The notes beneath the pieces were generated by a model. The model saw nothing but the letters and a program-made list of their open reading frames with translations, searched no databases and was not told the origin of the DNA. Shown here piece by piece: positions 24,262 through 32,768 of a stretch of DNA of 64,000 bases. Origin of the DNA: RPQJ01 sp963777725. GTDB lineage: Bacteria > Pseudomonadota > Gammaproteobacteria > Steroidobacterales > Steroidobacteraceae. Where the stretch lies: contig CAVZRR010000018.1 in NCBI GenBank assembly GCA_963777725.1, positions 1-64,000 on the forward strand, given 5' to 3'. How positions within the stretch are numbered: the first letter of the stretch is position 1; each line of letters starts with the position of its first letter. Made by a program: the position numbers and the translations under genes.

Positions 24262-25030
24262 GTGGACTGCCTGGAATTCCGCAGGCTCGCCGGGGCCGAC
24301 CCGCAGCATCCGGAGGCGGCCGTGCTCGAGCACGCCGCGGGCTGTCCGCGCTGCACCGGTTACCTGCGCCAGACGCTGGAACTCGACCGGCACATCCTGG
24401 CCGCGCTGAGCGTGCCCGTGCCGTCGCGCGTCGCGGGTCCGGCCACGGGTGCCGCGCTGGTGCCAGGGCTGGACCGCCGTCGCTGGTATGCGCTGGCGGC
24501 CAGTATCGTCGCCGGCGTGCTGGTGGGGTCGCTGCTGTGGGTCGGCGGCGAGCCGTCGCTGGTATGCCCTGGCGGCCAGTATCGTCGCCGGCGTGCTGGT
24601 GGGATCGCTGCTGTGGGTCGGTGGCCCGCGGAACTCGCTGGCGCAGGACGTGCTCGCGCACATGGATCACGAGCCCGAAGCCTTGGTCGTGACGACGACC
24701 CCGGCCGACGATGCGGTCCTCGGCCGGGTGCTCGAGCGAGGTGGCATCCGTCTGCGCCCGGAGGTCGGCACCGTCTCGTACGCGAACAGCTGCCGCTTCC
24801 GCGGCCGCACGGTGCCGCATCTCGTCGTGCAGACCGACGGCGGCCCGGTGACCGTGATGGTGCTGCGCAACGAGCCGCTGGACGCGCCGGTTCGCTTCGC
24901 AGAGCACGGATTTTCGGGCACGATCGTGCCGGCCGGCCCGGGCAGCATCGCGGTGATCGGCGCGGGTGATGCGGACCTGGAACAGATCACCGAGCGCGTG
25001 CTCGCGGCGGTGGACTGGGGGCGGGATTGA
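24262..25030 (+). CDS. DUF3379-type anti-sigma factor, interrupted by a 76-bp tandem duplication
   Basis: The start GTG at 24262 gives MDCLEFRRLAGAD, followed by VLEHAAGCPRCTGYL, an H-x3-C-x2-C zinc-binding anti-sigma motif. A membrane segment RWYALAASIVAGVLVGSLLW follows, then a periplasmic domain ending EQITERVLAAVDWGRD. A 76-bp tandem duplication covers the membrane segment (24478-24629). Since 76 is not a multiple of three, it shifts the frame. Removing one copy gives a seamless 230-residue protein reading LLWVGGPRNSLAQDVLAHMD. As printed, the product would be truncated or scrambled after the first membrane segment. Confidence 0.75.
24478..24629 (+). repeat. 76-bp tandem duplication inside the anti-sigma gene
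   Basis: Two head-to-tail copies, 24478-24553 and 24554-24629, are identical at about 71 of 76 positions; differences include tatgcgctgg/tatgccctgg and ggggtcg/gggatcg. Each copy encodes the membrane segment, the second in a different frame. Confidence 0.85.
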
Positions 25031-25701
25031 CGACCGACAAGCTCAACCGCTGCGGCTGGTCCTACGCCGGGATGAGCGAGGCGTACATCCGCTACCACGA
25101 CGAAGAGTGGGGCGTGCCGGTCCACGACGACCGCAAGCAGTTCGAGTTCCTGATCCTCGAGGGCGCGCAGGCCGGGCTGAGCTGGTCGACGATCCTCAAC
25201 AAGCGCGAAGGCTATCGCGAGGCCTTCGCCGACTTCGACGTCGAGAAGGTGGCCCGCTTCAATCGGCGCACGGTCGAGCGGCTGATGAAGTTTCCCGGCA
25301 TCGTCCGCAACCGGCTCAAGATCGAGTCGACGATCTCGAATGCGAAGGCCGTGCTGAAGCTGCAGGACGAGACCGGTGGCCTCGCGTCGCACCTGTGGTC
25401 ATTCGTGGGCGGCAAGCCGATCGTCAATCGCTGGACCGAGATGAAGCAGGTGCCGGCGACCAGCCCCGAGTCCGACGCGTTGAGCAAGGACCTGAAGAAG
25501 CGCGGGTTCCGGTTCGTCGGCTCGACGATCATCTACGCGCACATGCAGGCGACCGGGATGGTCAATGACCATGTCGTGAGCTGTTTCCGCCATGCGGCGT
25601 GCAAGAAGCTGGGTCAAATCCCGTTGTCCTCGAACCGCGGGCCCCGTGGGATGCTCAGGGGCATCGACACATCGGTGCCACGCGAGCGAGACCGTTACTG
25701 A
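25027..25701 (+). CDS. tag: DNA-3-methyladenine glycosylase I
   Basis: A 224-residue HhH-superfamily glycosylase that removes 3-methyladenine from DNA. RCGWSYAGMSEAYIRYHDEE contributes Cys and His zinc ligands, and EGAQAGLSWSTILNKREGYR is the family signature with the base-binding residues. NDHVVSCFRH supplies the second zinc-binding Cys/His pair. The start is probably TTG at 25027, overlapping the anti-sigma stop. The normal protein would end near residue 195. The extra tail (CKKLGQIPLSSNRGPRG onward) is not conserved and may reflect an undetected frameshift close to the end. Confidence 0.9.
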   Translation: MTTDKLNRCGWSYAGMSEAYIRYHDEEWGVPVHDDRKQFEFLILEGAQAGLSWSTILNKREGYREAFADFDVEKVARFNRRTVERLMKFPGIVRNRLKIESTISNAKAVLKLQDETGGLASHLWSFVGGKPIVNRWTEMKQVPATSPESDALSKDLKKRGFRFVGSTIIYAHMQATGMVNDHVVSCFRHAACKKLGQIPLSSNRGPRGMLRGIDTSVPRERDRY

Positions 25702-25710
25702 CCCCGATCT

Positions 25711-26565
25711 CTACTCGGGCACCAGCCACTCGACGCTGGTGCCGCCCAAGCCCGTCCGGCGACAACAGCCGATGCAACTGCGGCAGCAACTCCTGCAGCC
25801 GCTCGTCGAGCAGCCACGGCGGGTTGATGATCACGAGTCCGGCGCCGCTCATGCCCACCTGCGCGTCGGCCGGCAGCACGCTCAAGCGTCACGTCGAGCA
25901 CGCGGCGGATGCCCGAGCGCTCGAGGTTGTGCCGAAACCGGAGCGGGCCGGCGCGATCGGTCAGCGGATACCAGACGCAGTAGGTGCCGGTCGGCCAGCG
26001 TTCGTGCGCGATCTCGAGACCCGCCAGCACGCGGTCGAACTCCAGGTCGGACTCGTAGGGCGGATCGATCAGCACCAGGCCGCGGTTCTCGCGCGGCGGC
26101 AGGTGCGCCTTGAGTGCCGCGTAGCCGTCGCCGTCCAGCACCGACACGAGCCGCTTGCGACCGAGGGCCGCCGCCAGCGACGCCGCTTCCTTCGGCTGCG
26201 ATTCGACGAGCACCATCCGGTCGCCCGGACGGCGCATTCGCGCCACGATCAGCGGTGATCCCGGGTAGGCCGTGATCGCGCTGTGGCCCTCGCCGGCGGA
26301 CTCCCGCACCAGACTCGACGTAGGCCGACGTTTCCGCGGAAAGCGATGCCTTGCGCGCCTCCAGCAGGCGACCGATGCCGGTCTTGTACTCGCCGCTGCG
26401 CTGCGCCTGGGCCTCGCTCAGGTCGTAGAGGCCGCGGCCGGCGTGCGTGTCGAGGTAGAAGAACGGCGCGGGCTTCTTCTTCAGGTGCTCGACGAGCATC
26501 ATCAGCACGACGTGCTTGAGCACGTCCGCGAAGTTGCCGGCGTGGAAGGCGTGGCGGTAGTTCAT
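25711..26565 (-). CDS. rlmJ: 23S rRNA (adenine2030-N6)-methyltransferase, three frameshifts
   Basis: It starts MNYRHAFHAGNFADVLKHVV, the unmistakable RlmJ N-terminus, then FFYLDTHAGRGLYDLSEAQA (SAM site). Three extra bases, near 26312, 25882 and 25748, each break the frame. Corrected, it reads ESVRESAGEGHSAITAYPGS, then GLVLIDPPYESDLEFDRVL (catalytic DPPY), VTLSVLPADAQVGMSGAGLV and finally GGTSVEWLVPE with the stop at 25711. Corrected length is 283 residues, against about 280 for the E. coli enzyme. All three are insertions, twice ctg becoming cttg, which looks like base-calling error. It is convergent with tag and 4 nt from the second PIN toxin gene. Confidence 0.88.
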
Positions 26566-26569
26566 GGCG

Positions 26570-26989
26570 TCACTTGAACGGATTCACGACGCGGACTCCG
26601 GCGATCACTTGCCCGTCGTTCAGGTCCTCGCTGTAGAGAATCCCGGCGCCGGCTTGCTCGGCCGAAGCGACGATCAGCGCATCCCAGAAGCCGATCCCGG
26701 CGGCCTCGCCGACTTCGGTGGCGCGCAGGACCGTCTGCGGTGTGGTTGGGTTGAGAACCCATGGAGAGTACGCCCGCACGACTTCCCGCGCTTGGGCTCG
26801 AGCGACCGGCGTGCGCAGCTTACGCGTGACCGTGACGAAGAACTCCTGCAGCACCTGCACGGACAGGCAACCTGTCCGCTCGCTCCAGAGTTGACCGAAG
26901 ATCGCTACAGCCCGGTCCCGCTTCGCGCCGGCGCTGCGGTCGTGGGCGTAGATCAGCACGTTGCTGTCAACGAACGCGATGCCGGTCAT
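26570..26989 (-). CDS. vapC: VapC-type PIN-domain toxin (second copy)
   Basis: A 139-residue PIN-domain protein: GIAFVDSNVLIYAHDR (first Asp), QVLQEFFVTVTRKL (Glu), GFWDALIVASAEQAG (Asp) and LYSEDLNDGQVIAGVRVVNPF at the end. This is an intact version of the fold seen at 284-791 and similar along its length. The ATG at 26989 is chosen because MTGIAFVDSN parallels MTGLVFVDTN of the first copy; an upstream extension would merely translate the antitoxin gene in another frame. The start lies inside the antitoxin gene (23-nt overlap). Confidence 0.85.
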   Translation of the reverse strand: MTGIAFVDSNVLIYAHDRSAGAKRDRAVAIFGQLWSERTGCLSVQVLQEFFVTVTRKLRTPVARAQAREVVRAYSPWVLNPTTPQTVLRATEVGEAAGIGFWDALIVASAEQAGAGILYSEDLNDGQVIAGVRVVNPFK

Positions 26990-27218
26990 GGAGCGCAGCC
27001 CGGTCCGTAATGCGGGCGCCGTCGAGCGGCAGCCCGTCCTGTAACAGGCCGGCAGCCGTACGCTCCGCCGACGCGTAGGCCGCATCCTCGGCTACCAGCG
27101 CACGCAACTCGTCCGCCAGCAGCGCGCTGACGCTGAGGCCCCGGCGGGCGGCCAATGCGCGCGCGCGCTTGAGGAGCGTGCCTTCGATCGCGAGAGTAAT
27201 GTTGTGCTTTGCCGCCAC
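26967..27218 (-). CDS. vapB: VapB-type antitoxin (second copy)
   Basis: An 83-residue antitoxin: HNITLAIEGTLLKRARALAA then RRGLSVSALLADELRALVAE forms the beta strand and two helices. The tail ITDRAALHDRHRVR resembles the tail of the first antitoxin. I prefer the GTG at 27218, with GGAG nine bases before it, to the ATG at 27287. The GTG begins the protein where the family normally begins and leaves the palindrome at 27248-27262 upstream as an operator. The longer form (106 residues) remains possible. Confidence 0.7.
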   Translation of the reverse strand: MAAKHNITLAIEGTLLKRARALAARRGLSVSALLADELRALVAEDAAYASAERTAAGLLQDGLPLDGARITDRAALHDRHRVR

Positions 27219-27247
27219 CGGGGCCAGCTCCGTTGGGGCCGAGGGTT

Positions 27248-27262
27248 CACGTAAATTACGTG
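27248..27262. promoter_or_regulatory. Palindromic operator candidate of the second vapBC pair
   Basis: CACGTAA-A-TTACGTG, a perfect 15-bp palindrome, lies 30 nt before the preferred antitoxin start and 38 nt before the divergent lipoprotein gene. AT content is high compared with its surroundings. It could also affect that divergent gene. Confidence 0.5.
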
Positions 27263-27299
27263 AGAGCGCTTTGTGCGTCAATTTCATAGGGATTCCATC

Positions 27300-27779
27300 A
27301 TGCGCTTGGGAGACTCCAGCCTGAGATCCGGTGCTGTGAAACACACCGTGAAACTCAGTCCTGAACGTGTCGAATCGCGGCGGACTGGAACGCGGGTCGT
27401 GTGCTCGATCTTGCTGTTCGTTGCAGCGGGCCTCTCGGCATGCGCTGCGAATAGACCTGCGGCAGCGCCGGGATACACTGCGCCGGTGAATGCAACTCTG
27501 CAGTCGGTGACGGAAGCGGTGCTGGCCGACGCGTCGAAGCGCACGGGGATCGAGGTCGCCAAGCTCGAAGTCGTGGAGTCCATTGTGGTGACCTGGCCCG
27601 ACGGATCGCTCGGTTGCCCGGAGCCCGGCATGAACTACACGATGGCGCTGGTGCCGGGGTATCGGATCCGGATCCGGGCGGACCAGCAGGTGCTCAACTA
27701 TCACGCCAGCGCGCGCGGGTACTGGGTGTTCTGTCCGACGGGGCGTGCCGTAGATCCGGCACCGCGTGACGCGATCTGA
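27300..27779 (+). CDS. Small lipoprotein of unknown function
   Basis: Up to 159 residues. A hydrophobic signal followed by a lipobox is seen in VVCSILLFVAAGLSACAAN, so the mature protein would be lipid-anchored at that Cys. The listed ATG makes an unusually long, charged leader; the real start may be a GTG shortly before VCSILLF. The mature part reads VNATLQSVTEAVLADASKR, then WPDGSLGCPEPGMNYTMALV and GYRIRIRADQQVLNYHASA. The region around DGSLGCPEPGM and NYHA recurs in small envelope proteins of unknown role; I do not assign a family. It is divergent from vapB. Confidence 0.6.
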   Translation: MRLGDSSLRSGAVKHTVKLSPERVESRRTGTRVVCSILLFVAAGLSACAANRPAAAPGYTAPVNATLQSVTEAVLADASKRTGIEVAKLEVVESIVVTWPDGSLGCPEPGMNYTMALVPGYRIRIRADQQVLNYHASARGYWVFCPTGRAVDPAPRDAI

Positions 27780-27781
27780 GC

Positions 27782-27818
27782 GAAAAGAAAACCCCTCCCT
27801 GGCTTGGCCAGGGAGGGG
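27782..27818 (-). terminator. Rho-independent terminator of the S8 protease gene
   Basis: A perfect 12-bp stem (CCCCTCCCTGGC, 27792-27803, with 27807-27818) and three-base loop is followed on the minus strand by TTTTCTTTT. It lies 44 nt after the protease stop and just after the convergent lipoprotein gene, which gains no T-run from it. Confidence 0.88.
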
Positions 27819-27861
27819 CTGAGAGTGTGGGCCTTTCAGCGACCCACGAATTGATCGGACC

Positions 27862-30800
27862 TTAGTTCGCGAGGAACAGCAGTGCTTCGGTGTCCTTCGT
27901 CGCACCGCCACGGTTGCCGGCGCCGCGATCCCCGTTGGTGATGAGCATCAGTCCGAGCTCGGGCGAGTTGCCCGGGAACGCACCGCAGTCGTACACGGGG
28001 AGACCGCCGGGTTCGAGGTCTTGCCGGCCACGTCGACGGGCTCGCCGTAGAAACGCTCGCCCAGCGGCGTGACGGTCAGGCCCTCGATCAGGTCGCCAGG
28101 ACCTCCGAAATAGAAGTCCTGCGCATACACGTCCATGTCGACGTTGGTCGCCAGCAAGTCGGCCGCATTCATGCCGATCTGCTCGCCGCAGATGATGCAG
28201 CACCGTGTTGCCGGTGTTGGTCGAGTGCTCGGCGTAGAAGAACGCGCTCGGCGATGCCGGTGCGAGGTTCACGACCCACGCCAGCTGTTGGCCGTCCGGT
28301 GACATTATTGAGGCCGAGGTGTCCCGATTCATCACAACGAAGTCGTCCGTGCCGTCGCGGTTCGTGTCGAGGTAGATCTGGTGGCTGACCGGCAGCAGGT
28401 GCTGCTGGCGCTCCCAGGTGTTGACCGCGAACGCCCATAGGAACGACGCGCTGGCCGAGCAGAAGCCCGCCGGCACCGGGAAGGTGTTGATGCCCACCGC
28501 CCGGATGTCCGGCGTCGGCGACTGATCGCCGCGGCCACCCACCGTCAGCCGATCGCTGGTCGCCAGCAGCGCATACGCATCGTTCTGCGCCGTGCCCACG
28601 CCCGAGTTGTTGAGGCCGATCACCTGCGGGAATGACCCCGGGACGATCGTCGTCGTGCTCGGCGTCACCCGCGCCGCCTTGCGGGGCAGGACGTGCCACG
28701 CGAGGTTAATCGGGTGCGAGCCGTCGTCCAGCACGATGTAGCCGTCGTACTCGTTCGTGGTCAGCGTCGCCGGATTGGCGCCGTTGCGCGCCGGAGTTCA
28801 TGAAGTTCCCGCGCAACATTGAGCCGTTGATGCTGATGCTGACGTCGAACAGCGTATCGGTGCCGCGCCCCGGGCCCACGGTGACCGTAGCCGGTGCACT
28901 GATGGTGACAGCGCCGTTGGCCTCATCGTTGGCGAAGCGGAAGCTGGGCTTCACCGCGTAGCTGATGCGCTTGTTGCTGTAGTTGCGCACTCGGACGGTG
29001 CGAGTAATCGTCACGACATCGTCGGCGACGTCCACGAAGCCGAAGCTCAGCGCACCCTGCGCCGTGGAGTCGTCCCAGGCTGCGATCGGTGCATCGACTG
29101 CCCAGTCGACCCTGACCTCTCCGCCGCCGATACGTGTGATCGGAGCCAATGCACCGGTCAACGCATCATTGACGATGTTGGTTTCGCCGTTGTTCATCAG
29201 TCGCGCCTTGACCTCGACCGGGCGCAAGCCATGGCCGATCGCGTTGCCGTTCGGCGTGCCCTTGGCCGTCGCCTTGGTGCCACCAGTGGCTTCGAGCAGC
29301 AGCGCGGCGGAGCCGGCCACCATCGGGGCCGCGCCCGACGTGCCGCCGAACGGCCCGGTGCCCGTGCCTGAGCCGGCAATGGCCGATACGGAGGCGCCCG
29401 GCGCGCCGATTTCCGGCTTGATCAGGTGCGTGTCCTCATGCTGCGGGCCACGCGAGGAGCTGCCCACCATCGAGCCCGCAAGCGGGAGGCCTACTCGCCG
29501 GATCGAAGCGCACCACGGTGTTCGGCAAGCCGGAGCGGAGCCGGTCGGCAACCGCCTGGCTCACCATGTAGCCGGGGATGTCGATCGGGCGATCACCGCC
29601 GTCAGCGCCCTCGAACGGATCGCTCGAATCGACGAGGCCGATGATGCCGATCAGGCCGCCGGCCATCTCCGACGTTCTTGATCTTGAGCGTGAAGTTGCA
29701 GCTGCCGCGGTTGACGAGAACGATCTTGCCGGCGAGGGAGCCGGGCTCGAACGAGTCGCAACCGAGCAGGTTGCCGCCGGCGCCGTCGCCGTACTGCACC
29801 GGAGCCTCGACCACGCCCGCGAGTGGCACCGACCAAGGCTGGAACACTGCGGGGAAGGTGCCGATGAGGGCTGTCGGCGCCGTGATCTGCATTAGCGGCT
29901 GGAAGCCGCTCGGCACGGCGGTCTGCGCAACCGACAGGGCCGTGTTCGCGCCACCCGGTGTGCCGTTCGCATACGGCTTGTCGCCGCTGTTGCCGGCCGA
30001 CGCGACCGTCAGGATGCCCATCTTCGTCGCGTTGTCGACCGCTGCCGACAGGTCATCGTCGAACGGCTGACTGTAGGACGAGCCCAGCGACATATTGATG
30101 ATGTGCACGCGGTCGTTCAGCTTGCCATCGCCGTTCGGGTTGACCGCGAACTCCATGCCCTGGATCAGCGCGATGCCGGAGCAGCGAGGTGCTCACCGAG
30201 GAGCAGACCTTGACGGCGTAGAGGGATGCGCCCGGCGCCACGCCCTTCTTGCCGCGCAATGATGTCGGCCACGTGGGTGCCGTGGCCGCCGCCCGGGCCG
30301 TCGTCGAGCGGGTCGGGATCGGGCACCTCCGGCGCGTGTCGGCCAGCTGCTGCCGACGAAGTCGTAGCCACCGACGACCTTGGCAGTCGGGAAGGTGCCC
30401 TTCTCGATGATCGCCGGATTGTTGTTCGCGAAGTCGGCCGGCTTGCCCGAGCCGCCCAGTGCGGCGTGGTTGTAGTCGATGCCGCTGTCGAGCACGGCGA
30501 CCTTGATGCCCTTGCCTGTGTAGCCCTTGGCCTGCACCGCCGAGCCGCCGATGTAGGGCACGGTCTCGGACAGGTCGAGCTGATAGTTGCCGACGGGCGC
30601 GATGCGCAGCACCGCCTTGTCCATCGCGAGCTTGGGCAGCACCTTCGCATCCACTTCGACGAATACGGCGTTCAGGACGATTTGCGTCCTGGCCACGACG
30701 CGCGCATTCGGGTCCAGTCGCCGCACGCGGTCCAGCAGATCGGCCTGCTCATTGCGCAGGTTGATCCTTGCCTGGGCGGCTTCATTGCCCGTGGCGCCGA

Positions 30801-31050
30801 GCTGCGCGACCGAGGGATTGCGCAGGCGAATGATGACTCTCTGCTCGCCCTGCGCCGATCGCAGGCTCTGCTCGAGGCGCGAAACATCGAGTCCGGCAGC
30901 TTGAACCGGCGTCTGCAGCTTAAGCGCCGAGACGGACGCTGGCACTGAGCGCTGCGCGCCGCGATCCGGCGCGGGAGCTCCTCCTGCCAGGCCCGACGCC
31001 AATACGAGCGCCATGGCGCCCGCAAGAGCCCCAAGTTTCTTGGTAATCAT
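27862..31050 (-). CDS. Secreted S8 (subtilisin-type) serine protease with PA domain, eight frameshifts
   Basis: A signal peptide (about residues 1-24, LAGAMALVLASGLAGGA) is followed by an I9-like propeptide (QRVIIRLRNPSVAQLG). The catalytic triad is Asp in VAVLDSGIDYNHAALG, His in GGGHGTHVADIIA and Ser in GPFGGTSGAAPMVAGSA. A protease-associated insert (GSLAGKIVLVNRGSCNFTLK) lies between His and Ser; a long C-terminal region follows. Seven extra bases (near 30337, 30255, 30184, 29672, 29495, 28786, 28197) and one missing base (near 28009) break the frame. Corrected, the gene is exactly 1061 codons. No in-frame stop or missing catalytic residue appears, so errors are more likely than decay, though eight in one gene is striking. 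A riboswitch candidate lies in the leader. Confidence 0.8.
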
Positions 31051-31207
31051 CTTGTTGAGATCCCCTGTGCATGAATTGCCGATACGTCCGTGGCGGGCGG
31101 GGGTTCGTCGCAGCGCGCAGCCTGATCGCTCAAGGTGCGTTGCATCGACTCCCGACGGAATGGTTCAGCCGTGCCGACTCGAGTTGCTCGAGGTGATCAC
31201 GCGCCAA
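31051..31207 (-). other. Leader between riboswitch candidate and protease gene
   Basis: It carries the palindrome CTCGAG-CAA-CTCGAG just downstream of the aptamer and GGGGAT about 11 nt before the protease ATG as a weak ribosome site. No gene is visible. With the aptamer it makes up most of the 362-base interval between the protease and hemF. Confidence 0.4.
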
Positions 31208-31312
31208 CCAAGACCGGCAGCCCAGCCCTCTTGCCTTGTCTGCATTGTTAGCAAGAGCTGTGGCTTTGCGGCCCCGCCTCACGACGGGTGTGCCCTTCGA
31301 CCGTTGCCAAGG
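31208..31312 (-). promoter_or_regulatory. Candidate cyclic-di-GMP-I (GEMM) riboswitch ahead of the S8 protease
   Basis: On the minus strand, AGGGCACACC is followed by a short hairpin CCGTC-GTGA-GGCGG with a GNRA loop. Then come GGCCGCAAAGCCAC, a second stem CTCTTGC/GCAAGAG with a 16-nt loop, and GGCTGGGCTGCCGG. This order and these conserved blocks match the GEMM-I aptamer (GGGCAAACC, GAAA-capped P1b, ACGCAAAGCC, P2, AGCYRGGYUDCCG). Differences are GGGCACACC for GGGCAAACC and a weak closing P1 helix. The element ends about 157 nt before the protease ATG. I see no clear terminator between, only the short palindrome CTCGAGCAACTCGAG, so the expression platform is undefined. Confidence 0.6.
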
Positions 31313-31412
31313 GGCGAAACGTACGCAGGTCGCGCTATGAAAACAAGATGCGCCGGTTCGCCGCTGCAGTGCGGCGCGACATAACAGGCGAGACGCCGTG
31401 GCGCGCAACTGC

Positions 31413-32399
31413 CTATCGCTCCGGCAAGGCGTGGCACGCGGGCGGGTGAGGGCGTCCTAAATCGCATTTGAGCCGCTCTGTTCGGCCGAGCCAGTCCCGC
31501 GGCCGCAGAAAATCGCTGTAAAGACGCGCTTCGGGCGTATCCGGCTCCGGCTTGTAGTCGTATTCCCACCGCACCAGCGGCGGCAGCGACATCAGGATCG
31601 ACTCGATCCTCCCGCCCGTCTGCAGCCCGAAGATCGTGCCGCGGTCGTAGACGAGGTTGAATTCAACATAACGTCCCCGCCGATAGAGCTGGAAGTTCCG
31701 CTCGCGCTCGCCGTAGGGCGTGTCCTTCCGTTTCTCGACGATCGGCAGGTACGCCGGCACGTAGTGATCGCCGACGCTGCGCATGAACGCGAACGACTTC
31801 TCGAAGCCCCACTCGTTGAGATCGTCGAAGAACAATCCGCCCACGCCGCGGGTCTCGTTGCGGTGCTTCAGGAAGAAGTAGCGGTCGCACCAGTCCTTGT
31901 ACTTCGCATAGACGTCCGGCCCGAACGGATCGCACGCGGCTTTCGCGGCACGATGCCAGTGCACCACGTCCTCCTCGAACGGGTAGTAAGGCGTCAGGTC
32001 GAAGCCGCCGCCGAACCACCAGGCCGCGGGCTCGCCGTCCTTGATCGCGACGAAGTAGCGCACGTTGGCGTGCGAGGTCGGCACGTACGGGTTGCGCGGG
32101 TGGATCACCAGCGACACGCCGGTCGCCTCGAAGCTCGCGCCTGCAAGCTCCGGTCGCTGTGCGGTGGCGGAGGCGGGCAGCTGGCCGCCCATCACGTGCG
32201 AGAAGTTGATGCCGGCCTGTTCGAAGACCTTGCCTTCACGCAGCACGCGGCTCTCGCCGCCGCCGCCCTCAGGGCGCACCCAGGAATCACGGCGGAACGT
32301 CGCGCCTCCGTCCGCCTGCTCGAGCGCGCTCGTGATCGAGTCGTGCAGCGAGCGGAGGTAGGTGATGACGGCGGCAGTGGAGGGTACGGAGGCGCTCAT
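31413..32399 (-). CDS. hemF: Oxygen-dependent coproporphyrinogen III oxidase
   Basis: A 328-residue enzyme converting coproporphyrinogen III to protoporphyrinogen IX with oxygen. Signatures include GKVFEQAGINFSHVMGG, GVSLVIHPRNPYVPTSHANV, WFGGGFDLTPYYPFEEDVVH, YFFLKHRNETRGVGGLFFDD and RGRYVEFNLVYDRGTIFGLQ, all in family order. It starts at the ATG at 32399. The last 25 residues after RPRDWL go beyond the usual end and are not conserved. With hemB in the same window it supports an aerobic heme producer. Confidence 0.95.
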   Translation of the reverse strand: MSASVPSTAAVITYLRSLHDSITSALEQADGGATFRRDSWVRPEGGGGESRVLREGKVFEQAGINFSHVMGGQLPASATAQRPELAGASFEATGVSLVIHPRNPYVPTSHANVRYFVAIKDGEPAAWWFGGGFDLTPYYPFEEDVVHWHRAAKAACDPFGPDVYAKYKDWCDRYFFLKHRNETRGVGGLFFDDLNEWGFEKSFAFMRSVGDHYVPAYLPIVEKRKDTPYGERERNFQLYRRGRYVEFNLVYDRGTIFGLQTGGRIESILMSLPPLVRWEYDYKPEPDTPEARLYSDFLRPRDWLGRTERLKCDLGRPHPPACHALPER

Positions 32400-32531
32400 A
32401 CGATTGCAGCAGTCCCACGAATGAGGGGTGATGGAGATTACCGACAATTTCTGATTCAACCAACCGAAATGCAGCAGGTGGTCATCCGGAGTCATGGGCA
32501 GACTCGTGCCACACATCGGCAGGCAAGCGTG

Positions 32532-32768
32532 ATGCCCACCATTCTTCGAAATGGACGCTGGAGATTCTTCTTCTACAGCAACGAGGGGTCGGAGCCTCCG
32601 CACGTCCATGTCGAATCAGCAGACGGTGAAGCCAAATATTGGTTGACCCCAGTGGCTCTGGTAGGCTCCTCACGACTGAAGCCTCGCGAGCTTCGAGATC
32701 TCGAGTGGTTCGTCAGGTTGAACCGCAAGTTCCTGCTGGAGGCGTGGAATGACTTCTTCGGCCGTTGA
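32532..32768 (+). CDS. DUF4160 family protein
   Basis: A 78-residue protein: MPTILRNGRWRFFFYSNEGS, EPPHVHVESADGEAKYWL and ELRDLEWFVRLNRKFLLEAW are the family signature (PPHVHV, AK.W). DUF4160 genes are regularly followed by a DUF2442 gene, as here with a 20-nt overlap, and such pairs have been proposed as toxin-antitoxin modules. That role is not shown by the sequence. This gene would be the toxin side by size and charge. Confidence 0.8.
   Translation: MPTILRNGRWRFFFYSNEGSEPPHVHVESADGEAKYWLTPVALVGSSRLKPRELRDLEWFVRLNRKFLLEAWNDFFGR

Noticed and set aside
24449..25030. Separate gene starting inside the anti-sigma duplication
   Set aside because: It is the shifted continuation of the anti-sigma gene; its first residues are out-of-frame translation of the membrane segment.
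27284..27631. Possible minus-strand gene opposite the small lipoprotein
   Set aside because: No family features; the plus-strand frame has a signal peptide and lipobox.
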